64,000 nucleotides of DNA from Virgibacillus_F flavescens (GTDB taxonomy: Bacteria; Bacillota; Bacilli; Bacillales; Amphibacillaceae): positions 1,612,001 through 1,676,000 of the forward strand of contig NZ_CP192260.1 of NCBI RefSeq assembly GCF_050574275.1. Reading direction: 5' to 3'. Shown here one piece after another: positions 42,457-51,797 of the stretch (the stretch's first letter is position 1; each line of letters opens with the position of its first letter). The notes under the pieces were generated by a model that had not been told where the DNA came from, made no database searches, and saw only the letters and a program-made list of their open reading frames with translations. The position numbers and the translations under genes were made by a program.

Positions 42457-42789
42457 TTGATCGGTGAAAAAATAAAACAGCTGCGACAAGATAAAAAAAT
42501 GTCCATTTCAGAACTTGCTGAGAAAGCTGGAGTTGCAAAATCATACTTAAGCTCTATAGAACGAAACCTCCAGTCGAATCCATCGATCCAGTTTATCGAA
42601 AAAATTGGGGTCGTCCTCGGAGTGAGTGTAAATGATATTATACGCGAGGATCAACCATTTGAATCAAATGAAAACTTAGACGAGGATTGGTTAAAAATTG
42701 TTCATGAAGCTATGGAATCTGGAGTTACTAAGGAACAATTCAAAGAGTATCTTGAATTTAACAAATGGAAAAGAAAACAGGAAAACTAA
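42457..42789 (+). CDS. sinR: Biofilm master repressor SinR
   Basis: 110 aa. N-terminal XRE-type helix-turn-helix IGEKIKQLRQDKKMSISELAEKAGVAKSYLSSIERN, almost the same as B. subtilis SinR, and a C-terminal SinI-interaction helix pair (LDEDWLKIVHEAMESGVTKEQFKEYLEF). Represses matrix operons by binding GTTCTYT boxes. TTG start with AAAGGTGG upstream. Own promoter plus read-through from the riboswitch-sinI transcript. Confidence 0.95.
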   Translation: MIGEKIKQLRQDKKMSISELAEKAGVAKSYLSSIERNLQSNPSIQFIEKIGVVLGVSVNDIIREDQPFESNENLDEDWLKIVHEAMESGVTKEQFKEYLEFNKWKRKQEN

Positions 42790-42802
42790 ATTTTTTGTCT
42801 TG

Positions 42803-42835
42803 ACCGTAGAGCTAATATAGCATACGGTTTTTTTA
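42803..42835 (+). terminator. sinR terminator
   Basis: ACCGTA-GCTA / TAGC-TACGGT stem followed by seven T residues. Confidence 0.82.
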
Positions 42836-42873
42836 TTGGTAGAAAATAATGTTAATTATATGAGGTATCTATA

Positions 42874-43380
42874 ATGAAAAAATATTCGTATTGGCTTTTG
42901 CCGGTTTTATGGATGGCTGTAATATTTCGTTCATCTGCAACTCCTTATCAGGAACAAGATATGAAACCATTTTTATCAGAGTTTATTGATCTTTCTTTTC
43001 TTGAACCGGTGTTAGATGGTATATCTTTTCGTTACCATCATGCTGCAGTGAGTGTTGAAGCCCTCGGAGTAGCAGGGTTTATTGAGTTTTTTGTCCGTAA
43101 AGGTGCGCATGTCACGGTTTATTTAATTTTATTTTGCCTATTTTATCTTGCATGCAGAAAGTCTGCACAATGTTATGTTACGACCAGTTTATTTATTTCG
43201 ATTCTATTAAGCAGTGTCTATGCAGGACTGGATGAATTTCACCAGGGATTTACTCAGAACAGAACACCATATATTGGCGATGTTGGACTTGATATAGTTG
43301 GAGCGATTATTGGGTGTTTATGTGTACTGTTCGTTCGGTGGTTGAGGAAAAGGGCAGGAAGGGGTTCGAAACTAAAATGA
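42874..43380 (+). CDS. VanZ-family membrane protein
   Basis: 168 aa with about four transmembrane segments. VanZ hallmarks: start LLPVLWMAVIFRSS, RKGAHVTVYLILFCLFY, and AGLDEFHQGFTQNRTPYIGDVGLDIVGA. The family includes the teicoplanin-resistance accessory protein VanZ and B. subtilis YoaI-like proteins; function in most species is unclear. Its stop overlaps the nagA start (ATGA), so the two genes are coupled, an unusual link of VanZ to amino-sugar catabolism. Confidence 0.87.
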   Translation: MKKYSYWLLPVLWMAVIFRSSATPYQEQDMKPFLSEFIDLSFLEPVLDGISFRYHHAAVSVEALGVAGFIEFFVRKGAHVTVYLILFCLFYLACRKSAQCYVTTSLFISILLSSVYAGLDEFHQGFTQNRTPYIGDVGLDIVGAIIGCLCVLFVRWLRKRAGRGSKLK

Positions 43381-44549
43381 TCTTATTTAAAAATGTAAAG
43401 ATTCACTTAGAACATAAGATAATTGAGCGTGGTGCGCTACTTACGATAGGTGATAAAATACAGGAGATTTATGAGACGGATGCTGTACCTGCAGAACTGC
43501 CACATGATGCTGTCATCATTAATGGCGAAGGGAAAAATTTGATTCCAGGCTTTATTGATGGACATATTCACGGTGCAAATGGAGCGGATGTGATGGACGC
43601 TACAGAAGCTGCCCTTGATAAAATTGCCAATGTATTGCCTAAAGAAGGCACGACAAGCTTTCTTGCAACAACGATTACACAATCGGTAGAATCAATAGAA
43701 AATGCTATTGAAAATGTCTCTACTTACAAGGTGAAACCAGGGAGTGCAGAGCTTGTTGGCATTCATTTAGAGGGTCCATTTATAGAAAGTAGCATGGCAG
43801 GGGCACAACCAATAGAGCATATTTTAAAGCCTGATGTGGACTTGTTTCATCATTGGCAAACCTTAAGCAATAATCAAATTAAGACGGTAACGATTGCACC
43901 TGAACATGATCCTAAGGGTTCTTTTATCCGGTTTCTGAAAAAATCTGGTGTGAATGTATCGGCTGGGCACACAAAAGGCAGTTTTTCTGACATACAAAAA
44001 GCAGTAAAACATGGTGTAAATCAAGTGACGCATATATGTAATGCAATGTCAGGAATTCATCATCGTGACATTGGTGTGGTTGGTGCAGCTTTACGAATAA
44101 CTGAATTACGTGCTGAATTAATAGCGGATGGTATCCATGTATCCAATGAAATGATGCAGTTGATCTATGATAATATGGGCAGCGAACGGTTGATGTTAAT
44201 TACAGATTCAATGCGTGCAAAGTGTCTATTTGCTGGTGAGTACGAACTTGGAGGGCAACCAGTTACCGTTACAAACGACCGGGCAATCCTCAAAGACGGA
44301 ACGCTTGCAGGAAGTATTTTGAAAATGTGCGATGGGGCAAAAAATATCATGAACTTAAACAATGTGGAAATTGGAAATGTCATCGAAATGGCTTCTTCTA
44401 ATCCAGCTAAACAAGTTGGTATGTTTGATAAAAAAGGAAGTATCCTATCCGGCAAAGATGCTGACCTGCTGCTCGTCGATGATAGTCTGACTGTTCATTA
44501 TACGATATGCCGTGGAAAAATAGCCTATAAGGAGGGAGAATCGCTTTGA
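43377..44549 (+). CDS. nagA: N-acetylglucosamine-6-phosphate deacetylase
   Basis: 390 aa amidohydrolase. PGFIDGHIHGANGADVMD (metal His pair), VGIHLEGPFIE (catalytic metal Glu), SAGHTKGSF, THICNAMSGIHHRD, LITDSMRAKCL (catalytic Asp). Hydrolyses GlcNAc-6-P to GlcN-6-P. ATG at 43377 forms ATGA with the vanZ stop. In-frame sequence upstream encodes vanZ in another frame and is not used. Confidence 0.95.
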   Translation: MILFKNVKIHLEHKIIERGALLTIGDKIQEIYETDAVPAELPHDAVIINGEGKNLIPGFIDGHIHGANGADVMDATEAALDKIANVLPKEGTTSFLATTITQSVESIENAIENVSTYKVKPGSAELVGIHLEGPFIESSMAGAQPIEHILKPDVDLFHHWQTLSNNQIKTVTIAPEHDPKGSFIRFLKKSGVNVSAGHTKGSFSDIQKAVKHGVNQVTHICNAMSGIHHRDIGVVGAALRITELRAELIADGIHVSNEMMQLIYDNMGSERLMLITDSMRAKCLFAGEYELGGQPVTVTNDRAILKDGTLAGSILKMCDGAKNIMNLNNVEIGNVIEMASSNPAKQVGMFDKKGSILSGKDADLLLVDDSLTVHYTICRGKIAYKEGESL

Positions 44550-45274
44550 AAATCGTACAGGTGAAAGACTATAATGAAATGAGCGAAGCGGCTTGCAGTC
44601 TAATTATAAGAGAAATACATAATGACCCGGAATTGGTTTTAGGACTTGCGACGGGATCTACTCCAGAGGGATTATATAAAAAATTGATAGAAAAATATAA
44701 TCAGGAAGCAGTATCATTCAAAGCAATTACGTCGTTTAATCTGGATGAATATATTGGTCTTTCGAAGGATAATCGTAACAGCTATCATTTTTATATGGAG
44801 AATTATTTATTTCAGCACATTGATATAAATATGCAAAATGTGTATGTTCCAACAGCCAACAGTCCAGATGCTGAGAAAGAATGCAGTGCGTATGAAAAAT
44901 TAATTCGGGATAACGGGAAAATTGATTTGCAAATACTGGGGCTAGGTACAAACGGACATATAGGATTTAATGAACCTGGTACCAAATTCTCAAGCCGAAC
45001 GCATATCGTGAATTTGGCTGAATCAACCCGAAAAGCAAACGCTAGATTTTTTGAAACGATTGAAAACGTACCAACAAGCGCTATTACAATGGGGATTAAG
45101 ACAATCATGGAAAGCAGAGAAATTATTATTCTGGTATCAGGCGAGAGAAAAGCAAAGGCGCTCGCACGATTTATTAATGGTGAAATAAGTGAACATTTCC
45201 CTGCATCCATATTAAAAAAGCATGATAACGTTACAGTCATTGCAGATGAAGCTGCGATGAACAACCTGAAATAA
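44546..45274 (+). CDS. nagB: Glucosamine-6-phosphate deaminase
   Basis: 242 aa. LGLATGSTPEGLYKKL, FNLDEYIGLSKDNRNSYHFYM, LGLGTNGHIGFNEPG and AITMGIKTIMES cover the active site (general base Asp, His, phosphate loop). Converts GlcN-6-P to fructose-6-P and ammonia. TTG start overlaps the nagA stop by 4 nt. The nagR/yvoA regulator normally adjacent in Bacilli is not present downstream. Confidence 0.95.
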   Translation: MKIVQVKDYNEMSEAACSLIIREIHNDPELVLGLATGSTPEGLYKKLIEKYNQEAVSFKAITSFNLDEYIGLSKDNRNSYHFYMENYLFQHIDINMQNVYVPTANSPDAEKECSAYEKLIRDNGKIDLQILGLGTNGHIGFNEPGTKFSSRTHIVNLAESTRKANARFFETIENVPTSAITMGIKTIMESREIIILVSGERKAKALARFINGEISEHFPASILKKHDNVTVIADEAAMNNLK

Positions 45275-45305
45275 TCCTTCATAATAGAGTGACGGATTAT
45301 TTTTC
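45269..45305 (+). terminator. nagB terminator
   Basis: AAATAATCC / GGATTATTT overlapping the stop codon, with T run. Confidence 0.75.
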
Positions 45306-45427
45306 TGTACATAAGTAAAGTATAGAAGTTTAGAGCAAATTCCGGGTTTATCTAAAAAGATAAGAATGTATAAAGTATTTATGTTTGTCTGTCTAGCTCC
45401 AACCCATAGCCCGATTGAGGTTTTTAC

Positions 45428-46060
45428 ATGCTATTAGTTACTTTTGCCGTAGTAGATGGAAACTGTGAAGTAATTTACAGCCTTGGGAATGCTGCGATAT
45501 GACAGCAACGAGATTTCCGCTGATGGCAGTCGCGCACCTTAGGGCGGCTGGTGAGCCTCCTCGTGCTATCGCACTCCGGGGTCTCACCTATGCCTGTCCT
45601 CCCGCAGGAGTCGACTGCCATCCGCTCCAATCTCTAGACAAAATATAGCCGTCGCAGGTTTATTAACTTTCTCCCTAATAGAACGTTTATTTCGACATAA
45701 ACTAGTTGAAGAAAAACAAAGACATAAACAGCATTACCAGTTCTGGTGAGTGGAGGGCGGTGACTCCTCGAAAAAGAAAAGCACTTTTTCTTCGTGCGAT
45801 GCCTTTTCAGGGAAGCCTTCCTTATCCTGCGGGAACAGCACGAGTCTGAAGGCCCCGCAGAAGAGCATTTTTAAGAGGGGGGCCAACTAAACCCGTCCTT
45901 TGCGGACAACGTTGGCATACCCCTTGTCGGGGCAAGGAGACTGAAGCCGTGCCCGCGGAAAGCATCCGCCCGCAACGATCCTGGACGGCTGCTATGGAAA
46001 CAAATCTAAAATTACTGCACAGTATAGAGTTATTGTGTCACTACGAAACGGATTGCGAGA
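45428..46060 (+). repeat. Composite repeat, family B with family A core inserted (B2/A5), long form
   Basis: Left palindrome as in B1 (GATGGCAGTCG / CGACTGCCATC), shared middle, then at the point where B1 is continuous it carries about 180 bp: CTCGAAAAAGAAAAGCAC module, GCGGGAACAGCACGAGTC, a hairpin module CCAACTAAACCCGTCC / GCGGACAACGTTGG and CAAGGAGACTGAAGCC, before rejoining B1 at CGCGGAAAGCATCCGCCC. It fills the gap between nagB and the yvyE-like gene; no gene is supported there. Confidence 0.85.
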
Positions 46061-46117
46061 TATTCATCTGTTTCTGTGAAAATCACCTTATTTTTATTCT
46101 GCGATGATTGAGTTATA

Positions 46118-46195
46118 CGTATAAAGGTCTAGAGCAAATGCAGGTATAAAAAAATTCATTATTCGCTATTAAAGATGAGGAGAATGCTTAGTTTA
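46118..46195 (+). repeat. Family C hairpin repeat (copy C2)
   Basis: TCTAGAGCAAATGCAGGTATAA then CATTATTCGCTATTAAAGAT, GAGAATGCTTAG. More degraded than C1. It overlaps the stop of the yvyE-like gene by a few bases. Confidence 0.7.
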
Positions 46196-46828
46196 TTTAA
46201 CGTCAGTTTCGATGTAAGCATGATCTTTTTCTTCCATCGTTACTTGATCACTCGTGAGATTTACTACCCATTCTGTAAAGCTTTGTACGTCTTCTGTTTT
46301 TACATATATATGGAAAATGACTTCGTCCAGATAATCAATCTTTGATAATACGTGCTCAGATGTTCGAAAAGCATTTTCCAGTTTCCCCAGCAAGCCATAA
46401 TCTGCAGTAACCAGAAACCCTTGCATTAACTGTCGCTCAACCACACCTGTTGCTTTAATAACCTCTGATGCAGACCCGCCATACGCCCTGATTAATCCCC
46501 CGGCACCAAGCTTAATCCCACCAAAATAACGCGTTACGACAATTACAGTGTCTTTCAGTTTTTGCTTTTTTAGCACCTCTAAGATAGGAACGCCCGCAGT
46601 ACCACTTGGTTCGCCATCATCATTTGCTTTTTGAATATGGTCCTGCTCGCCAATTATGTAAGCAGAACAATTATGGTTAGCGTCATGATATTTTTTCTTA
46701 ATCTCATAAATGAACTCCTGCGCTTTTTCTTCTGTTTCCACCCGCTTAACATGACCAATAAAGCGTGATTTTTGAATAATAGTTTGATTCAATCCTTCTT
46801 TTTTAATGGTATAATAGTTAGACAACAT
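46193..46828 (-). CDS. yvyE: YigZ/IMPACT-family protein (YvyE)
   Basis: 211 aa. KSRFIGHVKRVETEEKAQEFI, DANHNCSAYIIG, DDGEPSGTAGVPILEVL and VVTRYFGGIKLGAGGLIRAYGG form the highly conserved IMPACT/YigZ core; the C-terminal DUF1949 domain follows. Function is unknown (possible nucleic-acid or translation-associated role). ATG at 46828 has AAAGGAGG upstream; longer in-frame sequence adds an implausible hydrophobic tail. Gene order next to degS is as in B. subtilis. Confidence 0.9.
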   Translation of the reverse strand: MLSNYYTIKKEGLNQTIIQKSRFIGHVKRVETEEKAQEFIYEIKKKYHDANHNCSAYIIGEQDHIQKANDDGEPSGTAGVPILEVLKKQKLKDTVIVVTRYFGGIKLGAGGLIRAYGGSASEVIKATGVVERQLMQGFLVTADYGLLGKLENAFRTSEHVLSKIDYLDEVIFHIYVKTEDVQSFTEWVVNLTSDQVTMEEKDHAYIETDVK

Positions 46829-47012
46829 CGTGCATTCAACCTCCTTTGTTAACATTAGTATAAATCCGGGTATATGTACAAGGAATGGATTGAATAAAAA
46901 AAACCTATACCTTTTTACTAGTAAAAAGAATATTATTCCAAAAAGCACCCGAAATGACCCTAGTAAAAATGATTAGAGTTTCGAAATATATACACATAGG
47001 TTGGTGATCCAA

Positions 47013-48143
47013 TTGGCGATAAAACAATCTGAGAAAGTCTTAGATGGAATTATTGATGAAATGATTGATGTGGTGGAAAACAGTAAAGATGAAATTTTTA
47101 ACATCAGTGAAGCATCCAGAAACGAGTATGAGCTGTTAACACAGGAGTTACTCGAAACAAAAAATCAGGTCATCGAGCACATCAATAATGGGGATAAGCT
47201 TGAACAGAAGGTGCGGTTTTCGAGAAAAAAACTTTCGGAAGTAAGTAAATACTTTGAACGTTACTCTGAAACTGAAATACGCCAGGTGTATGAGAATACG
47301 CATACGATGCAGACTGACCTTGCAATGCTGCAGCAAAAGGAGCGGGCATTACGTGAAAGACGTGACGATTTAGAACGGCGTTTACTTGTGCTGGATCAGA
47401 CGATTGAACGGGCAGAAGGATTAGCAAGTAAAATCACCGTTATTCTAACGTACTTAAATGATGACTTTAAACAAGTAAACGAACTAATTGAAAATGCGAA
47501 AGAAAAACATGAATTTGGCTTAAAAATTATTGAAGCTCAGGAAGAAGAACGAAGAAAGATATCCCGAGAGATTCACGATGGTCCAGCACAAATGCTAGCG
47601 AACATCCTGATGCGCTCTGAAATAGTAGATCGAACTTTTCGTGATGGCAATATGGATGATGTACGTAAAGAAATCAGCAGTATGCGAAAGATGATTCGGT
47701 CTTCCTTATACGAAGTACGGAGAATAATTTACGACTTGCGTCCAATGGCATTGGATGATTTGGGCTTGGTGCCTACCCTTAAGAAATATATTGCCAATGT
47801 TGCAGAGTACACTGGTCTTAACATTGAATTTATTCCAATTGGAAGCGAAAGACGATTCAACCAAAAGTATGAAGTGGCTTTTTTTCGATTGGTTCAGGAA
47901 TCAGTTCAGAATTCAATTAAACATGCCGATGCTACTAATGTAGTTGTAAAATTAGAAATAAAAGAGAAGCAGCTAATGATGATTGTAAAAGATAATGGCC
48001 GGGGATTTGACATAAACAAAAAAAATGATAATTCATTTGGACTGATTGGCATGCGTGAAAGAGTTGATATGCTGAATGGTTCGTTTAAATTAAATTCCGT
48101 TATAAATCAAGGTACCGCTATATTTATTAGCGTTCCATATTAA
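47013..48143 (+). CDS. degS: Sensor histidine kinase DegS
   Basis: 376 aa, cytoplasmic. N-terminal sensing/coiled-coil domain to about 175 (LRERRDDLERRLLVLDQTIE), phosphoacceptor His in ISREIHDGPAQMLAN, then HisKA_3 and HATPase with RRIIYDLRPMALDDLGLVPTL, VQNSIKHADA and VKDNGRGFD. TTG at 47013 was chosen over TTG 47001/GTG 47004, which overlap the SD. Phosphorylates DegU to control exoenzymes, competence, motility and biofilm genes. Confidence 0.95.
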   Translation: MAIKQSEKVLDGIIDEMIDVVENSKDEIFNISEASRNEYELLTQELLETKNQVIEHINNGDKLEQKVRFSRKKLSEVSKYFERYSETEIRQVYENTHTMQTDLAMLQQKERALRERRDDLERRLLVLDQTIERAEGLASKITVILTYLNDDFKQVNELIENAKEKHEFGLKIIEAQEEERRKISREIHDGPAQMLANILMRSEIVDRTFRDGNMDDVRKEISSMRKMIRSSLYEVRRIIYDLRPMALDDLGLVPTLKKYIANVAEYTGLNIEFIPIGSERRFNQKYEVAFFRLVQESVQNSIKHADATNVVVKLEIKEKQLMMIVKDNGRGFDINKKNDNSFGLIGMRERVDMLNGSFKLNSVINQGTAIFISVPY

Positions 48144-48330
48144 GAGTAAGTTATACTGTTATTATAGTCTGAACAATCAGACTTAGGAAAGTTAGGAAAT
48201 AATTCCTAGTCCAATTTGTTAGTATTTTATGTATACTGAACTATATCTAGAGAAAATAGTATATATTAATCATCTATGTAATAGGGAAAATATAGAGAAA
48301 TATAGTAATCTTGTAGGAGGAACAATATTG

Positions 48331-49023
48331 ATGGTAAAAAGTGACGTTACTAAAATAGTTTTAATAGATGATCATAAGCTCTTTCGTGAAGGGGTTAAAC
48401 GTATACTTGAATTTGAATCCTCTTTTGAAATATTAGCAGAGGGTGACGATGGAAACGTTGCAGCACAACTAGTCGCACAGCATAAACCAGATGTTGTGTT
48501 AATGGATATAAATATGCCAGATATGAATGGCGTACAAGCCACTGCGAATCTGGTTAGGCATCATCCGAATACTAGGGTGATTATACTGTCCATCCATGAT
48601 GATGAAAGTTATGTAACACACGCACTGAAGACTGGGGCGCAAGGATATCTATTGAAAGAAATGGATTCGGACTCGCTGATTGAAGCAATTAAAGTTGTTA
48701 GTGATGGTGGATCTTATCTTCATCCGCGGGTAACTCATAATCTAGTCCAGGAATTTAGAAGGCTCTCAAAAGATGCGTCGATTAACCGTTCAGAGTTTGG
48801 CGCTGATTATCGCAAGCCATTGCATTTGTTAACACGACGCGAGTGCGAAGTTTTACAGTTGTTGGCAGAAGGAAAAAGTAATCGTGGGGTTGCAGACTCA
48901 TTGTATATTAGTGAGAAAACAGTAAAAAACCATGTAAGTAATATCCTTCAAAAGATGAATGTAAATGACCGAACACAAGCAGTAGTAGCTGCAATTCGCA
49001 AAGGTTGGGTAGAGATACTTTAA
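48331..49023 (+). CDS. degU: Response regulator DegU
   Basis: 231 aa. NarL/FixJ type: REC domain with LIDDHKLFREGVKR and phosphoacceptor Asp59 in VVLMDINMPDMNG; C-terminal LuxR helix-turn-helix LTRRECEVLQLLAEGKSNRG, ISEKTVKNHVSNILQKM. AGGAGG at 48315-48320; ATG 48331 (or TTG 48328). The 190-nt gap after degS is long enough for a separate promoter, as known for degU in B. subtilis. Confidence 0.95.
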   Translation: MVKSDVTKIVLIDDHKLFREGVKRILEFESSFEILAEGDDGNVAAQLVAQHKPDVVLMDINMPDMNGVQATANLVRHHPNTRVIILSIHDDESYVTHALKTGAQGYLLKEMDSDSLIEAIKVVSDGGSYLHPRVTHNLVQEFRRLSKDASINRSEFGADYRKPLHLLTRRECEVLQLLAEGKSNRGVADSLYISEKTVKNHVSNILQKMNVNDRTQAVVAAIRKGWVEIL

Positions 49024-49061
49024 ACTTACTATTTGTTCCTCATTCTTATCGTTTCTTACGA

Positions 49062-49101
49062 TATGTGCCTTGATGTGTCATACATCAAGGCATATTTTTA
49101 T
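49062..49101 (+). terminator. degU terminator
   Basis: TGCCTTGATG / CATCAAGGCA stem, flanking A/T pairs and T run. Confidence 0.9.
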
Positions 49102-49149
49102 TTAACTAAACTTTCGCGTAGTTGATCCCTGAAGGGAAAGAAGTTTGCC

Positions 49150-49465
49150 CACTGAAAAAGTTACACCTCGTAGGAATTAAGTGGATCTGCTATCGCATCT
49201 TCGAATACACTTCGCGCACCTTAGGGCACGGCTTCAGTCTCCTTGCCCCGACAAGGGGTATGCCAACGTTGTCCGCAAAGGACGGGTTTAGTTGGCCATC
49301 CTTTAAAAGACTGCTTTCCTGCGGGGCCTTCAGACTCGTGCTGTTCTCGCAGGATAGAAGGCTTTCTTGAAAAAAACATCGCACGAAGAAAAAGTGCTTT
49401 TCTTTTTCGAGGAGTCTTCGTATATTCGAAGTTGCTAGGTGAAGGTGAAAAGATAGAGTTATTGT
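49150..49465 (-). repeat. Family A repeat in reverse orientation (copy A6), long form
   Basis: Reverse complement of the family: right edge AACTTTTTCAGT and TTCGAAGATGCGAT at low coordinates, left edge CACCTAGCAACTTCGAATAT at high coordinates. It contains the CCAACTAAACCCGTCC module and the GAAAAAGAAAAGCAC module as in A5. The rest of the 600-bp gap before comFA holds no supported gene. Confidence 0.85.
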
Positions 49466-49656
49466 TATCTACCGCTTTTCAGCGAGAACGTAAAGCAACT
49501 GCTGAAAATCCCGCAGAAAGCAATGTCCTAAGTAAAACTTTACTAGTATGCTAGTGACTTATAAGAATAAAATTTATCGAGCATATTTTTGGTGATATTT
49601 TCCAGTTAATCAGGTAAACTATTAAAAATTACACAAATTGAATTGGAGTGTATAAG

Positions 49657-51072
49657 TTGAGCAATATTATTCAGCAATTTCCCCTCGAAACTCTTTCTCA
49701 CGCAAATCGCTATGATGGCAAGCTTCTTTTACGGAGAGAAATCCTTTTGGATGAAAATTCATTTCAACAATTGTTAAAGGAAAAACAATTTACAGCAAAT
49801 CCCTCTATTAGTAAAAAAATTGGTGTTACTCGGTGTGTTCGCTGCAATAATACGAAGCGTTCTTTGTTTGGTAAATTACCTTGCAACAGTTGTAATACCT
49901 TACACGTTTATTGCCGTAAATGCATTGAAATGGGAAGGGTTATAGAATGTGAAGCTCTTTTCAGCTGGTCCGGGACTAAATGGAAATGGCCAGCACACGA
50001 AAATGCCTGTTCCTGGAGCGGGGAGCTAACAGATCGTCAACAACTGGCTAGTGAACGTATTATCGCCTCCATAAATAAACAGGAAAAGGAGTTGCTCGTA
50101 TGGGCAGTGTGCGGAGCTGGGAAAACGGAGATGCTATATAAAGGCATTGCTCAAGCGCTGGTGCTTGGTAAACGAATATGTCTAGCCACTCCTCGTGCAG
50201 ACGTTGTGCGTGAACTCTTGCCACGCTTTCGTCAGGCATTTTCATCTATAGATATTCAGGGACTTTACGGTGGAAGTAAAGATAACGATGGTACTGCTCA
50301 GCTGATTCTTGCTACCACTCACCAGCTGCTTCGTTTCCAAGAAGCTTTTGATGTCATGATTATTGATGAAGTGGATGCTTTTCCTTTTCATGCTGATCCA
50401 TCGCTCCCGTATGCTGCAGATAGAGCTAAAAAGACGGTTAGTACTACAATCTATCTGACAGCTACTCCACGAAATAATTACCAAAAAAGAATTTCAGGCA
50501 ACAAACTCCCTCATATATTTGTTCCAGTAAGATTTCACGGAAAACCTTTACCTGTTCCAAGAATGAAAATGTGTTTTTTACTTCGTAAAAATCTACAGCA
50601 AAATAACCCTCCAGCATCTTTTTTCACTTGGTTGAAAAACAGAGATAATCCGCAAAGGCAACTACTGATTTTCGTTCCCACTATAAAGTTGGCAGCAAAT
50701 ATGAAGAAAAAACTTGCACAGACATTGGTTGAATCCAGCCATATTAATGCTGAGTGTGAACTGATCTCGGTTCATGCATCTGACTCAGATCGTGAAAAAA
50801 AAGTTATTCAGTTTCGTAATAAACAAACGAAGGTTCTGATTACAACTACTATTTTGGAGCGAGGAGTAACGTTTCCATCCGTTGATGTCGCTGTACTTGA
50901 CGCGGGCCATACGGTGTTTGACGAAGCGGCTCTTGTTCAAATCGCAGGTCGTGCTGGCAGAAGCATTGACGACCCTGAAGGGGAAGTTGTATTTTTTCAT
51001 GATGGTAAAACAAACGCAATGATTCAAGCGATAAAGTCAATTAAAGTAATGAATAAAAAAGGAGGATTCTAG
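49657..51072 (+). CDS. comFA: Late competence DNA helicase ComFA
   Basis: 471 aa. Zinc cluster of paired cysteines (CVRCNNT; CNSCNT; CRKC) around 55-90, then a DEAD-like helicase: Walker A AVCGAGKTEMLYKG, motif II IIDEVDAFPF, motif III LTATPR, and C-half LITTTILERGVTFPSVDVAVL and QIAGRAGRS. It drives uptake of single-stranded transforming DNA. TTG at 49657 with GGAG 9 nt upstream was chosen; GTG 49648 overlaps the SD region. Confidence 0.93.
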   Translation: MSNIIQQFPLETLSHANRYDGKLLLRREILLDENSFQQLLKEKQFTANPSISKKIGVTRCVRCNNTKRSLFGKLPCNSCNTLHVYCRKCIEMGRVIECEALFSWSGTKWKWPAHENACSWSGELTDRQQLASERIIASINKQEKELLVWAVCGAGKTEMLYKGIAQALVLGKRICLATPRADVVRELLPRFRQAFSSIDIQGLYGGSKDNDGTAQLILATTHQLLRFQEAFDVMIIDEVDAFPFHADPSLPYAADRAKKTVSTTIYLTATPRNNYQKRISGNKLPHIFVPVRFHGKPLPVPRMKMCFLLRKNLQQNNPPASFFTWLKNRDNPQRQLLIFVPTIKLAANMKKKLAQTLVESSHINAECELISVHASDSDREKKVIQFRNKQTKVLITTTILERGVTFPSVDVAVLDAGHTVFDEAALVQIAGRAGRSIDDPEGEVVFFHDGKTNAMIQAIKSIKVMNKKGGF

Positions 51073-51076
51073 CAAG

Positions 51077-51760
51077 ATGGAATGCTTGTGGTGTGATGAA
51101 GAAATTATTTTAAACATGAATTGGAATAACTTTTTAGTTTTACCAGCCAGACAACCGGTGTGCACAGAATGTTTGAAGGGACTTGAGGTCATAAATGGCA
51201 ACAGATGCAGGATATGCAGCCGACCATCTGTATTAGATCGTTGTACAGATTGCAAGCGTTGGCAAAAGGTAATACCGAGTGAATATGACATAATAAAAAA
51301 TCATTCTATCTACACATACAATGACTTCATGCAGTCTATCCTGGCTAAGTGGAAATACAGAGGCGACTACTGCCTTGGTGGTATATTTAAAGATCAGACG
51401 CAAAAAAGCTTTAAAAATGTTTATGGAAACTTGGTTAAGGAAACTGTTACAGTGCCAATCCCATTGAGTGAAGAGAGGCAGAATGAGCGAGGTTTTAATC
51501 AGGCGGAAATGATTGCTGATTTTTTGCCGCTGGAAACTGCCGACGTCCTAAAACGAATTCATGGTGAAAAACAATCGAAAAAATCCCGTTTTGAACGAAT
51601 TAATACCCAAAACCCATTTTTCCTGAGTGAAACAGTTAAAAAAACGGTAATTCTTGTCGATGATATATATACTACAGGCACTACTTTGCGACACGCAGCT
51701 GTTCTATTGCGAGAGGCAGGCTGCCCGGAAGTTTATACGTTTACATTAATCAGAAGTTAA
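51077..51760 (+). CDS. comFC: ComFC phosphoribosyltransferase-like competence protein
   Basis: 227 aa. N-terminal zinc fingers (CLWC; CTEC; CRIC; CTDC) and a PRTase domain with VTVPIPLSEERQNERGFNQAE and PRPP loop VILVDDIYTTGTTL. Needed for full transformation; begins 4 nt after comFA. Confidence 0.92.
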   Translation: MECLWCDEEIILNMNWNNFLVLPARQPVCTECLKGLEVINGNRCRICSRPSVLDRCTDCKRWQKVIPSEYDIIKNHSIYTYNDFMQSILAKWKYRGDYCLGGIFKDQTQKSFKNVYGNLVKETVTVPIPLSEERQNERGFNQAEMIADFLPLETADVLKRIHGEKQSKKSRFERINTQNPFFLSETVKKTVILVDDIYTTGTTLRHAAVLLREAGCPEVYTFTLIRS

Positions 51761-51797
51761 AAGATAATGTTATACTATAGAAAATGAGGGGAATACA

